In this document: piece after piece, positions 34,374 to 45,084 of the stretch
How positions within the stretch are numbered: the first letter of the stretch is position 1
Layout: each line of letters opens with the position of its first letter
Notes under the pieces: generated by a model
What the model was told of the DNA's origin: nothing
Databases searched by the model: none
The model's input: only the letters and a program-made list of their open reading frames with translations
Assembly (NCBI GenBank): GCA_949288175.1
Contig: CASEIV010000001.1
Coordinates: 1 to 64,000 of the forward strand
DNA from: an uncultured Eubacteriales bacterium
GTDB lineage: Bacteria; Bacillota; Clostridia; TANB77; CAG-508
Reading direction: 5' to 3'
DNA length: 64,000 bases
Made by a program: the position numbers and the translations under genes

Positions 34374-35310
34374 ATGAGAAAAATTGTTTTTGATTTTAAC
34401 AATATAGATAAATCAGAATTGTTTAGTGAAATCCAAAATACTAGTAAAAGAGTGAAATCAAATACTGAAAAAATGTATGAGTATATTGATAAAGTTATGA
34501 AAAGTCAAAAAGAAAAAATTAAAGGTAAATCTGTAGATGAAGTTTTAAGAGGAATATGTGATGGTGGATTAGATATAAAGAAAGGTAGTTCTGTGTTAGC
34601 AACTGTAAGTTCTTTAGGAGTAAGTTCTGAATTGAAAAATTATCAAAGAGAAGCATTGAAAAATTATAGATTAGGAAGTGAAATGGCAGAAAACGGAGTG
34701 GTTGTTTTAGTTCCTACAATCTTGGAAGGAAATGGAGAAAAATTATATGTTGGTTTTCCAGGAATGGATATAAGTGCTGTTGGAAATAATCACAAAACAA
34801 CTTGTATTTTAGACCAATTATGTTGTGGAGATAATAATTATGGAGAATTTCCAAAAGAATTTATATTAGGATATTTTAAAGAAGAAAATGGGGAGAGAAT
34901 ATTTCAAAAAAATATGAACCATTTTTTTGAAATGACGGATGAAGAAAAAGGAAATTTCATAAAAAGCCTTTCAGATAGATTAACAGAACAACAAAGGCAA
35001 ATAAGCGAAGCAGTTATTACTGGTGATATGCAAAGATTAGAACAATTATCTGTAGAGATGTATGGCAATAGAAATGGAGGTTTAGGAGAAAATACTGTAA
35101 TTCAAAATGCTATGTTTTATTTAACATAGAGGTATAGGACAAGCTGAACAGAGCAGATATAATGTAAAAAGTGGCACAAGAAAAGATAGAAGTAGAGTTT
35201 TATTAGATGCATATCAAGAGGTCAAATTATCAGATTTAACTAAAGCTAAAAAGACATTAAGAGAAGGCATTGAGCAACCAGAAAAAAATTATGAAGGAAA
35301 AGAAATATGA
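34374..35310 (+). pseudogene. Frameshifted hypothetical gene of the 33-kb cluster
   Basis: The first frame gives 251 aa and stops at 35129. A second frame, entered one base later, is open from 35125 to a TGA at 35308-35310 with coding-like content (HRGIGQAEQSRYNVKSGTRK to the end). That TGA overlaps the next gene's ATG as ATGA, the normal coupling arrangement, so both frames were probably one gene of about 312 codons, broken by a single extra A near 35120. Motifs such as YVGFPGMDISAVG and KTTCILDQLCCG are visible, but no family was recognised. It could be a real mutation, a sequence error or programmed frameshifting. Confidence 0.6.
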
Positions 35311-35747
35311 ATATAAAAACTAAAGAAATTTATTCAGAAGTATATCAAGTGTTGAGTTTATTAGGAAATGAATACATTGATAAATTACCAAATAGTTTAT
35401 TCAATATGCTAAAAGAAAAAAAAAATATTAGTTATACTCCTCAATATATAGAAGATATACCATTAAATAAACAAAATATTAAAAAGGAAACATTAGCAAT
35501 AATAGCTTTATTACACTTGAATTATTGGTGTGATAATGAAAAAGAAAAACTTGAACTAAAGCAAATATTAAAGAATAATGAAGATAGGTATCAACAAGAG
35601 CTTAGAAATAAATATAATCCAGAGGATATTTTTAAGAAACATAAGCAAGAAAGCATTGTAGAAAATCAACTCTCAATGATAGAATATAAAGAGCCATTAT
35701 TCAAAAGATTTATTAGTAAAATAAAAAGTATATTTCATATGAATTAA
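35307..35747 (+). CDS. Hypothetical protein, YNPxDIFK family (146 aa)
   Basis: I do not know its function. It is paralogous to the 113-aa protein at 49639. Both begin with Y-E-YQxL..L (YSEVYQVLSLLGNEYIDKLP here, YTEGYQILDMLPQENKDKIP there), share a mid-protein LAI segment, and have the motif KYNPEDIFKKHK (KYNPNDIFKKEK in the other). This copy carries an extra C-terminal tail, EPLFKRFISKIKSIF, that may be amphipathic. AAGGAAAAG precedes the ATG, which overlaps the upstream stop. Confidence 0.7.
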   Translation: MNIKTKEIYSEVYQVLSLLGNEYIDKLPNSLFNMLKEKKNISYTPQYIEDIPLNKQNIKKETLAIIALLHLNYWCDNEKEKLELKQILKNNEDRYQQELRNKYNPEDIFKKHKQESIVENQLSMIEYKEPLFKRFISKIKSIFHMN

Positions 35748-35901
35748 AGATACCTTATAATTATTTGTATAATTATAGGAGGATAATTTATTCGATAGAG
35801 CTTTGTTAATTTATAAAACAAAGATTTACCAAAATTTAAGAAAGATGTTAATTAAATTAATTATGGATATCCAATTTTAAATTGGCAATAATATTTGATA
35901 A

Positions 35902-35938
35902 GGCAATTCAGATAGGAATCTGGTTGCTTCTTTTTTTG
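35902..35938 (+). terminator. Terminator of the 33-kb cluster
   Basis: GCAATTCAGAT pairs with ATCTGGTTGC (two G-U pairs) around AGGA and is followed by a seven-base T-run. It separates the cluster from the heat-shock operon. The 150 bases before it contain a perfect palindrome near 35870 (CCAATTTTAAATTGG) and no ORF. Confidence 0.8.
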
Positions 35939-35962
35939 TTCACACAAAATTCACAAACTATT

Positions 35963-35989
35963 TTAGCAAAATGTATTGACAAGTGCTAA
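35963..35989. promoter_or_regulatory. CIRCE-like operator 1 (degenerate left arm)
   Basis: TTAGCAAAA-N9-AAGTGCTAA. The outer TTAGCA/TGCTAA bases match the HrcA operator consensus TTAGCACTC-N9-GAGTGCTAA; the inner bases have diverged. It overlaps the -35 element. Confidence 0.6.
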
Positions 35990-36004
35990 AATCGGGTATA
36001 ATAT
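35976..36004 (+). promoter_or_regulatory. Promoter of the hrcA operon
   Basis: TTGACA (35976-35981) is followed by TATAAT at 35997-36002 (15-base spacer) or TAATAT at 35999-36004 (17). The -35 lies inside operator 1 and operator 2 begins nine bases after the -10. Confidence 0.75.
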
Positions 36005-36012
36005 ATATGAAG

Positions 36013-36039
36013 TTAGCAAACAAATAGATGGAGTGCTAA
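36013..36039. promoter_or_regulatory. CIRCE operator 2 upstream of hrcA
   Basis: TTAGCAAAC-N9-GAGTGCTAA: perfect right arm and six of nine left-arm bases of the CIRCE consensus, with the correct 9-base spacer. It lies between the -10 and the hrcA ribosome binding site, the normal position for HrcA repression. Confidence 0.88.
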
Positions 36040-36072
36040 AAACTAACAATTAAAACTAAAGAGGTGAAAAAA

Positions 36073-37077
36073 TTGTTAGATGATAGAAAAAAGAAAGTAT
36101 TACAAGCAATCGTAGAAGAATATATTAATACAGCAGAGCCAGTCAGCTCGAATGCATTAACAACCAATCATGGATTAGATTGCAGTAGTGCAACCATTCG
36201 AAATGAAATGGCAGATTTGGAAAAGGCAGGGTATTTGGATAAAACACATACATCAAGTGGTAGAATACCATCTGAAAAAGGTTATCGATATTATGTGGAT
36301 GAATTGTTAAAAGATGATGATATTAGCTTAGAGGAAATCAAATACATTAGTGATAAATTAGAGACAAAAGTAAATGAAATTGAAGATTTAACAAAAATTG
36401 CAGCAAATACCATATCAGAAGTGACACATTATACAACAGTATCTATAGGACCAAAAGCAAATAGTCAAATGATAGAAGAAATTAAATTTGTATTACTAGG
36501 TTCTAGAATGATGATGGCAGTAATCTTAACAGATAGTGGGCTAGTAAAAGAAACCATTATCAAATTTGATGAAGATGTTACAGAAAAACAAATCGAAACC
36601 ATTAATTATATGTTTAATAAAAAATTAAAAGGGCAACCAATCGAAACAATTGACAGACCATTAGAAGAGTATTTATATGATGAAATGACATATAGTGTGA
36701 ATGTGATTAAACCAATCATTGAACAAATCAAAAAAGTATTAGAAGAAGAAAATATATATTTTGAAGGTGCAAACAAGTCATTTGACTTACCAGAATTTAA
36801 TAGCTTAGAAGTAGCAAAAAACTTTATTAATGTATTAGATACCAAAGAATTGGTAACAGATATGCTAGATTCTGGATTTGCAGATGATATTCATGTATAT
36901 ATAGGAGAAGAAAACCATAAAGAAGAATTGAAAGATTTTAGTGTTGTCACATTTAAGCATAAGGTGAATGGAAAAGATTTAGGGACGATTGGTATTATTG
37001 GTCCTAAAAGAATGGATTATTCAAAAGTGATTTCTGTTATGAAGTATATTAATAAGAAATTAAAAGAAATAGAATAA
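36073..37077 (+). CDS. hrcA: Heat-inducible transcription repressor HrcA
   Basis: HrcA represses the dnaK operon by binding CIRCE at low temperature. The 334-aa product starts with the family winged helix (LDDRKKKVLQAIVEEYINTAEPVSS, then SSATIRNEMADLEKAGYLDKTHTSSGRIPSEKGYRYYVDEL) and has the C-terminal dimerisation and inserted domains, ending IGIIGPKRMDYSKVISVMKY. The TTG at 36073 is chosen because AGAGGTGA lies 5-6 bases upstream and it matches the usual MLDDRKKK start; a GTG at 36064 coincides with that site. Two CIRCE-like operators precede it. Confidence 0.94.
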   Translation: MLDDRKKKVLQAIVEEYINTAEPVSSNALTTNHGLDCSSATIRNEMADLEKAGYLDKTHTSSGRIPSEKGYRYYVDELLKDDDISLEEIKYISDKLETKVNEIEDLTKIAANTISEVTHYTTVSIGPKANSQMIEEIKFVLLGSRMMMAVILTDSGLVKETIIKFDEDVTEKQIETINYMFNKKLKGQPIETIDRPLEEYLYDEMTYSVNVIKPIIEQIKKVLEEENIYFEGANKSFDLPEFNSLEVAKNFINVLDTKELVTDMLDSGFADDIHVYIGEENHKEELKDFSVVTFKHKVNGKDLGTIGIIGPKRMDYSKVISVMKYINKKLKEIE

Positions 37078-37083
37078 ATTTGA

Positions 37084-37194
37084 AAAATAATCATCATTTG
37101 GCGTTGTTGACCTTCATTTTTAATGTATTCAACATACAAACAGTATGCCTCATAAATTAAAAACTTGGTCGCCTAGCCAAACAATGATTCTTTT
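37084..37194. repeat. Nested palindrome between hrcA and grpE
   Basis: Outer arms AAAATAATCATCATTTGGC (37084-37102) and its near-complement (37176-37194) enclose a second imperfect stem built on GACC...TTTTTAAT. It sits inside the operon and has no T-run. Confidence 0.65.
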
Positions 37195-37227
37195 CCAAAT
37201 TAGAAATTTCAGAAAGGTGGATAAATA

Positions 37228-37740
37228 ATGGCAGAGAAAAATGAAGAATTAGAAAATGATGTAAAACAAGAGGAAAAAGTAGAAAATAAGAAGGAGAAAA
37301 AAGAACAAGAAATTGTACCAAAATCAGAATATAATGAACTAGATGATAGATATAAAAGAATTTTAGCAGAATTTGAAAATTTTAAAAAGAGAAGTGCAAA
37401 AGAAAGAGAAAGCCTATATAATTCTATTTTATCAGATGTAGTAGAAGTGATGCTTCCAATATTAGATAATTTAGAAAATGCTGCTAAAGTTGAAACAAAA
37501 GATGAAGAATATAAAAAAGGAATTGAGTTGGTATTGAAACAATTTCAAGATACATTAAAAGCAAAAGGTGTGGAAGAAATTAAAGCAGTAGGAGAAACCT
37601 TTGATCCAGAATTACATGAGGCTGTAAGTAGTGTGCAAGACGATACAAAAGGTGAAAAAGAAATTGTTCAAGAATATAGAAAAGGTTATAAGATTGGCAC
37701 AAAAGTGATTAGACACTCTATGGTAGTAGTTGCCAACTAA
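37228..37740 (+). CDS. grpE: Nucleotide exchange factor GrpE
   Basis: GrpE releases ADP from DnaK. The 170-aa product has a charged N-terminal tail, a long coiled-coil helix with DRYKRILAEFENFKKRSAKERES, the four-helix region (LPILDNLENA), and the C-terminal beta domain with FDPELHEAVSSV and YRKGYKIGTKVIRHSMVVVAN. AGAAAGGTGG precedes the ATG. It lies between hrcA and a CYTH gene in the heat-shock operon. Confidence 0.96.
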   Translation: MAEKNEELENDVKQEEKVENKKEKKEQEIVPKSEYNELDDRYKRILAEFENFKKRSAKERESLYNSILSDVVEVMLPILDNLENAAKVETKDEEYKKGIELVLKQFQDTLKAKGVEEIKAVGETFDPELHEAVSSVQDDTKGEKEIVQEYRKGYKIGTKVIRHSMVVVAN

Positions 37741-37748
37741 ATGAATGA

Positions 37749-37850
37749 AAGCAGCAATCTTCACATTTTTACAAATTTGTTCAAACCTCGATGTACAAAT
37801 GTACACCTTCGGCTTGACCAATTTTATAAAAATGCAAATCTTACTACTTT
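37749..37850. repeat. Large imperfect hairpin between grpE and the CYTH gene
   Basis: The centre is TGTACA-AA-TGTACA (37792-37805) and the arms extend imperfectly for about 45 bases on each side (CAATCTTCACATTTTT on the left, AAAAATGCAAATCTTACT on the right). It starts just after the grpE stop. Confidence 0.6.
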
Positions 37851-37914
37851 TCACCCATTTATAGGAAAAAAAGAAAGCAGAATTTTCACATTTTATTGAT
37901 AAAGAGGATTTTAG

Positions 37915-38502
37915 ATGAAACAAGAAATAGAAAGAAAATATGCAGTAAATTATCTTCCAAAAGATTTGAAAATAGCAGATATAATAGATATAGAACAAGC
38001 ATTTATATATAAAGATGCAAAAACAGTCATTAGAATTAGAAAAATACAAAATAAGAAGTCTAATAGCATAGAATATATCTATACGGTAAAAACAAAGGGA
38101 GATATCCAACATCAAAAAGATGCTAACATTGCAAGTGCATATGAAATAGAAAGTTATATTCAAGAAGAGGAGTTTAATAAACTCATAAAAAACAAAATCA
38201 GTAGCATAATAAGAAAGACAAGAATGGTCATACCAATAGGAAGTAACTTGAATGTAGAAATGGACATATATAAAGAGTACTTACAAGATTTTATAACAGC
38301 AGAAGTAGAATTTCCAAATGAAGACATAGCAAAAAACTTCCAAAAGCCAGATTGGTTAGGGGAAGAAATGCAATATAAAGAATTATCTAATTGGAAATTA
38401 TCTAATATGACAAAAGAAGAATGGATGAAAAAAGTAACAAAAGAAAGTTTAGAAAACAATCGAAAAATCATTCTTGATTTAGAAAAGAATGACAAGATAT
38501 GA
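37915..38502 (+). CDS. CYTH domain protein (triphosphate tunnel metalloenzyme family)
   Basis: CYTH proteins form a beta-tunnel that binds triphosphate-containing substrates and divalent metals; members include thiamine triphosphatase, inorganic triphosphatase and class IV adenylyl cyclase. The 195-aa product starts MKQEIERKYAV, containing the defining EIERKY motif. It then has paired charged strands with RIRK, YTVKTKG, YEIES, RKTRMVI, NVEMDIYKEY and AEVEFPNED, and a helical tail. Position between grpE and dnaK is unusual; this suggests co-expression under heat stress, but is not proof of a chaperone link. Confidence 0.85.
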   Translation: MKQEIERKYAVNYLPKDLKIADIIDIEQAFIYKDAKTVIRIRKIQNKKSNSIEYIYTVKTKGDIQHQKDANIASAYEIESYIQEEEFNKLIKNKISSIIRKTRMVIPIGSNLNVEMDIYKEYLQDFITAEVEFPNEDIAKNFQKPDWLGEEMQYKELSNWKLSNMTKEEWMKKVTKESLENNRKIILDLEKNDKI

Positions 38503-38569
38503 AAGGTATTAATTTTAAAAATATAAAATTATTATAAGGGCTTCGTTAAAATAAGTAAATCATTGATAA

Positions 38570-40465
<1,896 letters not shown>

Positions 40466-40472
40466 TAATGAT

Positions 40473-40569
40473 AAAAAGGGATTTTGGGGACGGACTCAAA
40501 TTTCCCTTTTTGTCCAATTGAGGACGTTTTTGTTTGAATGTCCCAAACAGAAACGTCCCCAATTGGACA
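40473..40569. repeat. Two adjacent hairpins between dnaK and dnaJ
   Basis: First, AAAAAGGGA and TCCCTTTTT (40474-40511) enclose the GGGGACGGACTCA motif as after secG. Second, 40511-40536 pairs with 40544-40569 (26 bases, two mismatches, 7-base loop) and carries GGACGTTT and CAATTG. The first may attenuate read-through into dnaJ. Confidence 0.75.
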
Positions 40570-40598
40570 AAAATTAGAAAGAGGAGAAGAGTAGAAGA

Positions 40599-41768
40599 AT
40601 GGCAGGAAAAAGAGATTATTATGAAGTGTTAGGTGTTAATAAAAATGCGACAGATGATGAGCTAAAAAAAGCCTATAGAAAACTAGCAAAAAAATATCAT
40701 CCAGATGCCAATCCAGATAATAAAACAGAAGCAGAAGCTAAATTTAAAGAGGTCAATGAAGCTTATGAAACGTTATCAGACCCACAAAAAAGAAGAATGT
40801 ATGATCAATTTGGACCAGATGGACCACAAGGATTTAATGGAGCAGGTGGACCATTTGGAGGACAAAATGGATATTATTCATATACATCTTCTGGTTTTGA
40901 TGGATTTGGAGACTTCGGAGATTTAGGAGATATCTTTTCTTCATTCTTTGGAGGAGGTTTTGGTGGTGGCAGAGGTAGTAGCAGGAAACAAAATGGACCA
41001 AGAAAAGGTGCTGATTTAAATCTTCATATTGATATTACTTTTGAACAAGCCTTCTCAGGAGTGGAAAAAGAAATCACGATTACAAGAAATGAAGAATGTC
41101 AAGTCTGTCATGGAACTGGTGCAAAGCCTGGTACATCTGTTACGAAATGTCCAACTTGTAATGGTACAGGACAAATTAGACAAGTGCAAAATACCATATT
41201 AGGACAAATGCAAACAACCAGAACTTGTACAAATTGTCATGGAACAGGTGAAGTTATCAAAGAACCTTGTGAAAATTGTAGAGGAAAAGGAACTGTCAGA
41301 AAACAACCAAAAATAAAAGTAAAGATACCAGCAGGTATTGATGATGGTCAAACTGTTGTCTTAAGAGGAGAAGGAGAGCCAGGAGAAAAAGGTGGTCCTA
41401 AAGGTGATTTATATATAACCGTTAAATTAAAGAAACATAGTATTTATTCAAGAAAAGGTAATCATGTATATTGTGATATACCAATTACCATTACACAAGC
41501 ATCTTTAGGTGCAGAACTAGAAATACCAATGGTGGATGGAAATAAGGAAAAATATAAAATACCAGAAGGAACACAAACAGGAACCAAATTTGTCATTAGA
41601 GGAAAAGGATTTAAAGCTGTTACTTCAAATGCAATTGGTGATTTTGTATTTACAGTAAATGTTCAAACACCGAAAAAACTTTCAAAAGAACAAAGAGAAT
41701 TGTTAGTACAATTAGCAAAAACTATGAATGAACAACCACCAATTAAAAAAAGAGGAATATTTGGATAA
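40599..41768 (+). CDS. dnaJ: Chaperone protein DnaJ
   Basis: DnaJ stimulates DnaK ATPase and delivers substrates. The 389-aa product has the J domain ([20 protein letters not shown] to KYHPDANPD, with HPD) and a Gly/Phe-rich linker. Four zinc motifs follow ([32 protein letters not shown]), then the C-terminal substrate domain. This is the full type I architecture. AGAGGAGAAGAG precedes the ATG. It closes the heat-shock operon and is followed by a repeat hairpin. Confidence 0.97.
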   Translation: MAGKRDYYEVLGVNKNATDDELKKAYRKLAKKYHPDANPDNKTEAEAKFKEVNEAYETLSDPQKRRMYDQFGPDGPQGFNGAGGPFGGQNGYYSYTSSGFDGFGDFGDLGDIFSSFFGGGFGGGRGSSRKQNGPRKGADLNLHIDITFEQAFSGVEKEITITRNEECQVCHGTGAKPGTSVTKCPTCNGTGQIRQVQNTILGQMQTTRTCTNCHGTGEVIKEPCENCRGKGTVRKQPKIKVKIPAGIDDGQTVVLRGEGEPGEKGGPKGDLYITVKLKKHSIYSRKGNHVYCDIPITITQASLGAELEIPMVDGNKEKYKIPEGTQTGTKFVIRGKGFKAVTSNAIGDFVFTVNVQTPKKLSKEQRELLVQLAKTMNEQPPIKKRGIFG

Positions 41769-41780
41769 AAAGATGATTTT

Positions 41781-41880
41781 AGGTGATTTTAGGGACGGAG
41801 AAAAAAATCATTATGTTTTAAAGGTTAGAAAAAATAATCTTTAAGAAAGATGATTTTTCTCTCCGTCCCTAAAATCATAT
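41781..41880. repeat. Inverted repeat after dnaJ (GGGACGGAG family)
   Basis: Arms 41781-41812 and 41849-41880 are near-complementary (about 28 of 32 positions) and each carries AGGGACGGAG/CTCCGTCCCT. It probably ends the heat-shock transcript; flanking bases hold no ORF. Confidence 0.7.
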
Positions 41881-41910
41881 TTCTTTGTCCTCAAAATAAC
41901 CCAAAATTAC

Positions 41911-41939
41911 TAGACAGATACTTGAAAAAAAGATATAAT
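41911..41939 (+). promoter_or_regulatory. Promoter of the glycosyltransferase/ltaS group
   Basis: TAGACA (41911-41916), 17-base spacer and TATAAT (41934-41939), 88 bases before the Alg14-like gene. Confidence 0.7.
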
Positions 41940-42026
41940 GTATGAAAGAAGTTGCTTGAAAAATAAGTAATGAAAACCAAAAATAAAAATGATTTATTAT
42001 TATAATCAGAAAAAGGGATAGATAAA

Positions 42027-42500
42027 ATGAAGAAAAAAGTATTATTTATATCAAGTACAGGAGGACATTTAACAGAATTATTACAACTTTCTCCTTTATT
42101 TGAAAAATATGATTATCATATTATAACAGAAAAAGATAAAGTCAATGAACATTTAAAAGAAACCTATGGAGAAAAAATAGATTTTTTACCATATGGAACA
42201 AGAGCAAAGCTATTTACATACATATTTAAATATTTATACTTATGTATCAAAACAGTATATTACTATTTTAAATTAAGACCAAAGGCAATTATAACAACAG
42301 GAACACATACAGCAGGACCAATGTGTATATTGGGAAAAATTTTTGGAAGTAAAATCATTTATATAGAGACTTTTGCCAATACCAATAAAAAAACAGCAAC
42401 AGGAAGATTGATATATCCAATTGCAGATTTATTTATTGTACAATGGGAAGAAATGCTAAAAATATATCCAAAAGCAGTTTATGGAGGTTCGATTTATTAA
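42027..42500 (+). CDS. Alg14-like glycosyltransferase subunit (membrane-anchoring half)
   Basis: This is the N-terminal half of a split GT28-type enzyme, as in Alg14/Alg13 and PssD/PssE pairs that add a sugar to a lipid-linked intermediate. The 157-aa product starts VLFISSTGGHLTELLQL, has a hydrophobic segment (about 68-84) and the TTGTHTAGPMCILGKIFGSKIIYIET block. AAAAGGGATAG precedes the ATG. Its TAA overlaps the ATG of the second half, so the two are translated together. The sugar is not predictable. Confidence 0.88.
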   Translation: MKKKVLFISSTGGHLTELLQLSPLFEKYDYHIITEKDKVNEHLKETYGEKIDFLPYGTRAKLFTYIFKYLYLCIKTVYYYFKLRPKAIITTGTHTAGPMCILGKIFGSKIIYIETFANTNKKTATGRLIYPIADLFIVQWEEMLKIYPKAVYGGSIY

Positions 42501-42988
42501 TGATATTTGTAATGTTAGGAACACAAAATAATCCGTTTCAAAGACTATTAGAAGAAATTGATAGATTAATCGGTAAAAAAGTAATTGATGAAGAAGTTGT
42601 GGTACAAGCAGGATATACAGAGTATCAGCCACAAAATGGAAAAATGAAGATAATAGATTTTATGCCAAGAGAAGAACTAGATACATATGAACAGAATGCA
42701 AATTATATTATCACACATGGAGGAGTGGGCTCTATTATTACTTCACTTGAAAAGGGAAAAAAAGTAATTGCCATTCCAAGATTGCATCAATATGGAGAAC
42801 ATGTGAATAATCATCAAACAGAAATTGTAGAAAAGTTTAATAAAAGTGGAAATATTATAGGACTACAATCTGTAGAAGAATTAGAAGAGGCAATAAAAAG
42901 AGTACAAGATTTTGAACCAAAGCCATATGTAGAAAACAATCGAAAAATGTTAGAGTTGATAGAAAACTTTATCGATAATATAAAGTAG
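42500..42988 (+). CDS. Alg13-like glycosyltransferase subunit (catalytic half)
   Basis: The 162-aa product has the family start MIFVMLGTQNNPFQRLLEEID and the nucleotide-sugar binding region ANYIITHGGVGSIITSLEKGKKVIAIPR, followed by YGEHVNNHQTEIVEKF. This pattern is diagnostic of the C-terminal catalytic partner of Alg14-like proteins. The ATG at 42500 overlaps the upstream stop (TAATG) with GGAGG about 11 bases before; the longer frame to 42443 lies inside the first gene and is rejected. It is followed after 20 bases by ltaS. Confidence 0.88.
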   Translation: MIFVMLGTQNNPFQRLLEEIDRLIGKKVIDEEVVVQAGYTEYQPQNGKMKIIDFMPREELDTYEQNANYIITHGGVGSIITSLEKGKKVIAIPRLHQYGEHVNNHQTEIVEKFNKSGNIIGLQSVEELEEAIKRVQDFEPKPYVENNRKMLELIENFIDNIK

Positions 42989-43008
42989 AGAAGAAAGAGG
43001 AGAAGAAT

Positions 43009-45060
43009 TTGAAGGAAGAAAAAGAAAAAGAAAAACAAAAGAAAGCTGAAAAGATAGAGGAAAAAGAATTAGATAAAGAAAAACTGATAGAAGAAGTTCA
43101 AGGAAAAGAAACCAATAAAAAAGAAATGGGAGAAGAAATCAAAAAACTAGATAATAAAGAAAAGAAAATAACCAAAGACAAAATAAAAGCAATAGCCAAT
43201 CGATTTTTTAATTCGATAGGTTTTCCCATTCTTATAGGAATTTTATTATTTATAAAAACTATCTTTTTTTATCTAAATACTATATCTATCAGAGAAACCA
43301 TAGATGAAGGAACGATTTTAGGAACAATTGCGATAATATCAACAATTATTTGGATGATATGTGTATTTTTGCCGAATAGAGGAAGAATTGTAACCACAAT
43401 AATTGTAGACATATTAGCAAGTAGTTTACTATTGGCAGATAATTTATATCATACATACTCTAGTTCTGTATTATCTATTGCACAAATTATGAATCTGCAA
43501 TATGGTGAAGAAATTATGAGTACATTGCCAATGTTAGTAAAGGCAAAACAGATTATATATTTTATAGATATATTGCTTATAGTTATACTGTTATTTACGA
43601 AAATTTTAAAAATTGAAAAAAAGAAAAAATTACAGATAAAATATAAAATGGCAAAAGCGATAATAGGTATTTTAGTAACAATTATATTTTTTAAAATGGA
43701 TAATGTATATATAGAAAGAGCAAAAGAAGACCCATTTAATAAAGATATGCAGATAAAAAAGAGTACCATTTATGGATATCATATATCAGATATAGAAAAC
43801 ACCATTAATATAAAGAAACAAGCAAAATATACAACCAAAGAAACACTCTTATCTGATTATGATGAATTAAAAGAAAAATATGATGAACATTATGGAAAAA
43901 CGAATTATGATTTACAAGGAGTGCTAAAAGGAAAAAATGTTATCATTTTACAATTAGAATCCATCCAAAATTTTGTTATTAATAAAGAAATTAATGGAAA
44001 AGAAATTACACCAAATTTAAATAAATTTATTAATGAAAACATAGAAATATCGAATATGTTTATGCAAAGTTATTCTTCAACAGCTGATTCAGAATTTTCT
44101 GCAGTAACCTCTTTATATCCTATGGAAAATGGTATGTCATATAGTCGATATTATACAAATGCCTATGATGATATTTTTACCATGTTTGAGAATGAAGGTT
44201 ATACAACATCTTATATGCATGGAAACTATGGATTTTTCTGGAATAGAGAAAATGTATATAAAGCCTTTGATGTAGAAAATATAGAGCTAAAAGATTCTTT
44301 TGCAGATACATCAGAAAATATTATGGGATATTTATCAGATGAATTACTATATACACAAGCAGTAGAAAAATTAAAAGGTTATGATATGCCATTTGTTTCA
44401 TATATTGTTTCAGCATCATCACATACACCTTTTGATTTGGGAGGATTAGAAGACAAAAGTAAAACAAATATTGATGTTGGAAAATATAAAGATACATTTT
44501 TAGGAAATTATTTAAAATCTGTCAATTATGCAGATTATGCTTTTGGAATCTTTATAGATAAATTAAAAGAAGCGGATTTGTATGATGACACAGTTATTCT
44601 TTTATTTGGTGACCATAATGGAATGGATATGTATAATGAAAATTTAATAGATTTTCTTAAAGAAACAAATCCAAATTTAACAGATATAGATATTAAATTA
44701 AATTATATTAGAGTTGCTTGTGGGATGAAAATACCAGGAATAGAAAATATAACAATAGAAAAACCAGTTAGTAAATTGGATATAAAACCAACATTTGCCT
44801 ATTTAATAGATGGTGATGCAGGATTTAGTTTAGGAACCAATCTATTTGCTAGAAAAGATTTTATATGTTTAAATAATGAGAGAATTGTAACAAGTCGATA
44901 TTATTTTGATGAAAAATGGTATCGAATCAAAGATGGAACAGAAATAAATTTAGAAGAGCTTACACAAGACGAAAGGGAATTATTAGAAGATTATTATGAA
45001 AAAATGAGAAAAGAATTGGATATGTCAATATCAATTAGTATTAATAATTTATTGAAATAG
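43009..45060 (+). CDS. ltaS: Lipoteichoic acid synthase-like sulfatase-family protein
   Basis: LtaS polymerises glycerol phosphate on a membrane anchor. The 683-aa product has a Lys/Glu-rich cytoplasmic head (about residues 1-58), five transmembrane helices (about 66-220) and an extracellular sulfatase-like domain. That domain has the metal site VIILQLESIQNFVI, the nucleophile Thr in SYSSTADSEFSAVTSLYP, SASSHTPFDLGG, and FGDHNGMDMY. The charged head is much longer than in typical LtaS. The start is TTG with AGAGGAGAAG upstream. Context with the split glycosyltransferase suggests envelope polymer synthesis. Confidence 0.88.
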   Translation: MKEEKEKEKQKKAEKIEEKELDKEKLIEEVQGKETNKKEMGEEIKKLDNKEKKITKDKIKAIANRFFNSIGFPILIGILLFIKTIFFYLNTISIRETIDEGTILGTIAIISTIIWMICVFLPNRGRIVTTIIVDILASSLLLADNLYHTYSSSVLSIAQIMNLQYGEEIMSTLPMLVKAKQIIYFIDILLIVILLFTKILKIEKKKKLQIKYKMAKAIIGILVTIIFFKMDNVYIERAKEDPFNKDMQIKKSTIYGYHISDIENTINIKKQAKYTTKETLLSDYDELKEKYDEHYGKTNYDLQGVLKGKNVIILQLESIQNFVINKEINGKEITPNLNKFINENIEISNMFMQSYSSTADSEFSAVTSLYPMENGMSYSRYYTNAYDDIFTMFENEGYTTSYMHGNYGFFWNRENVYKAFDVENIELKDSFADTSENIMGYLSDELLYTQAVEKLKGYDMPFVSYIVSASSHTPFDLGGLEDKSKTNIDVGKYKDTFLGNYLKSVNYADYAFGIFIDKLKEADLYDDTVILLFGDHNGMDMYNENLIDFLKETNPNLTDIDIKLNYIRVACGMKIPGIENITIEKPVSKLDIKPTFAYLIDGDAGFSLGTNLFARKDFICLNNERIVTSRYYFDEKWYRIKDGTEINLEELTQDERELLEDYYEKMRKELDMSISISINNLLK

Positions 45061-45084
45061 AGATAAATAGGAGGAGACCATAAG

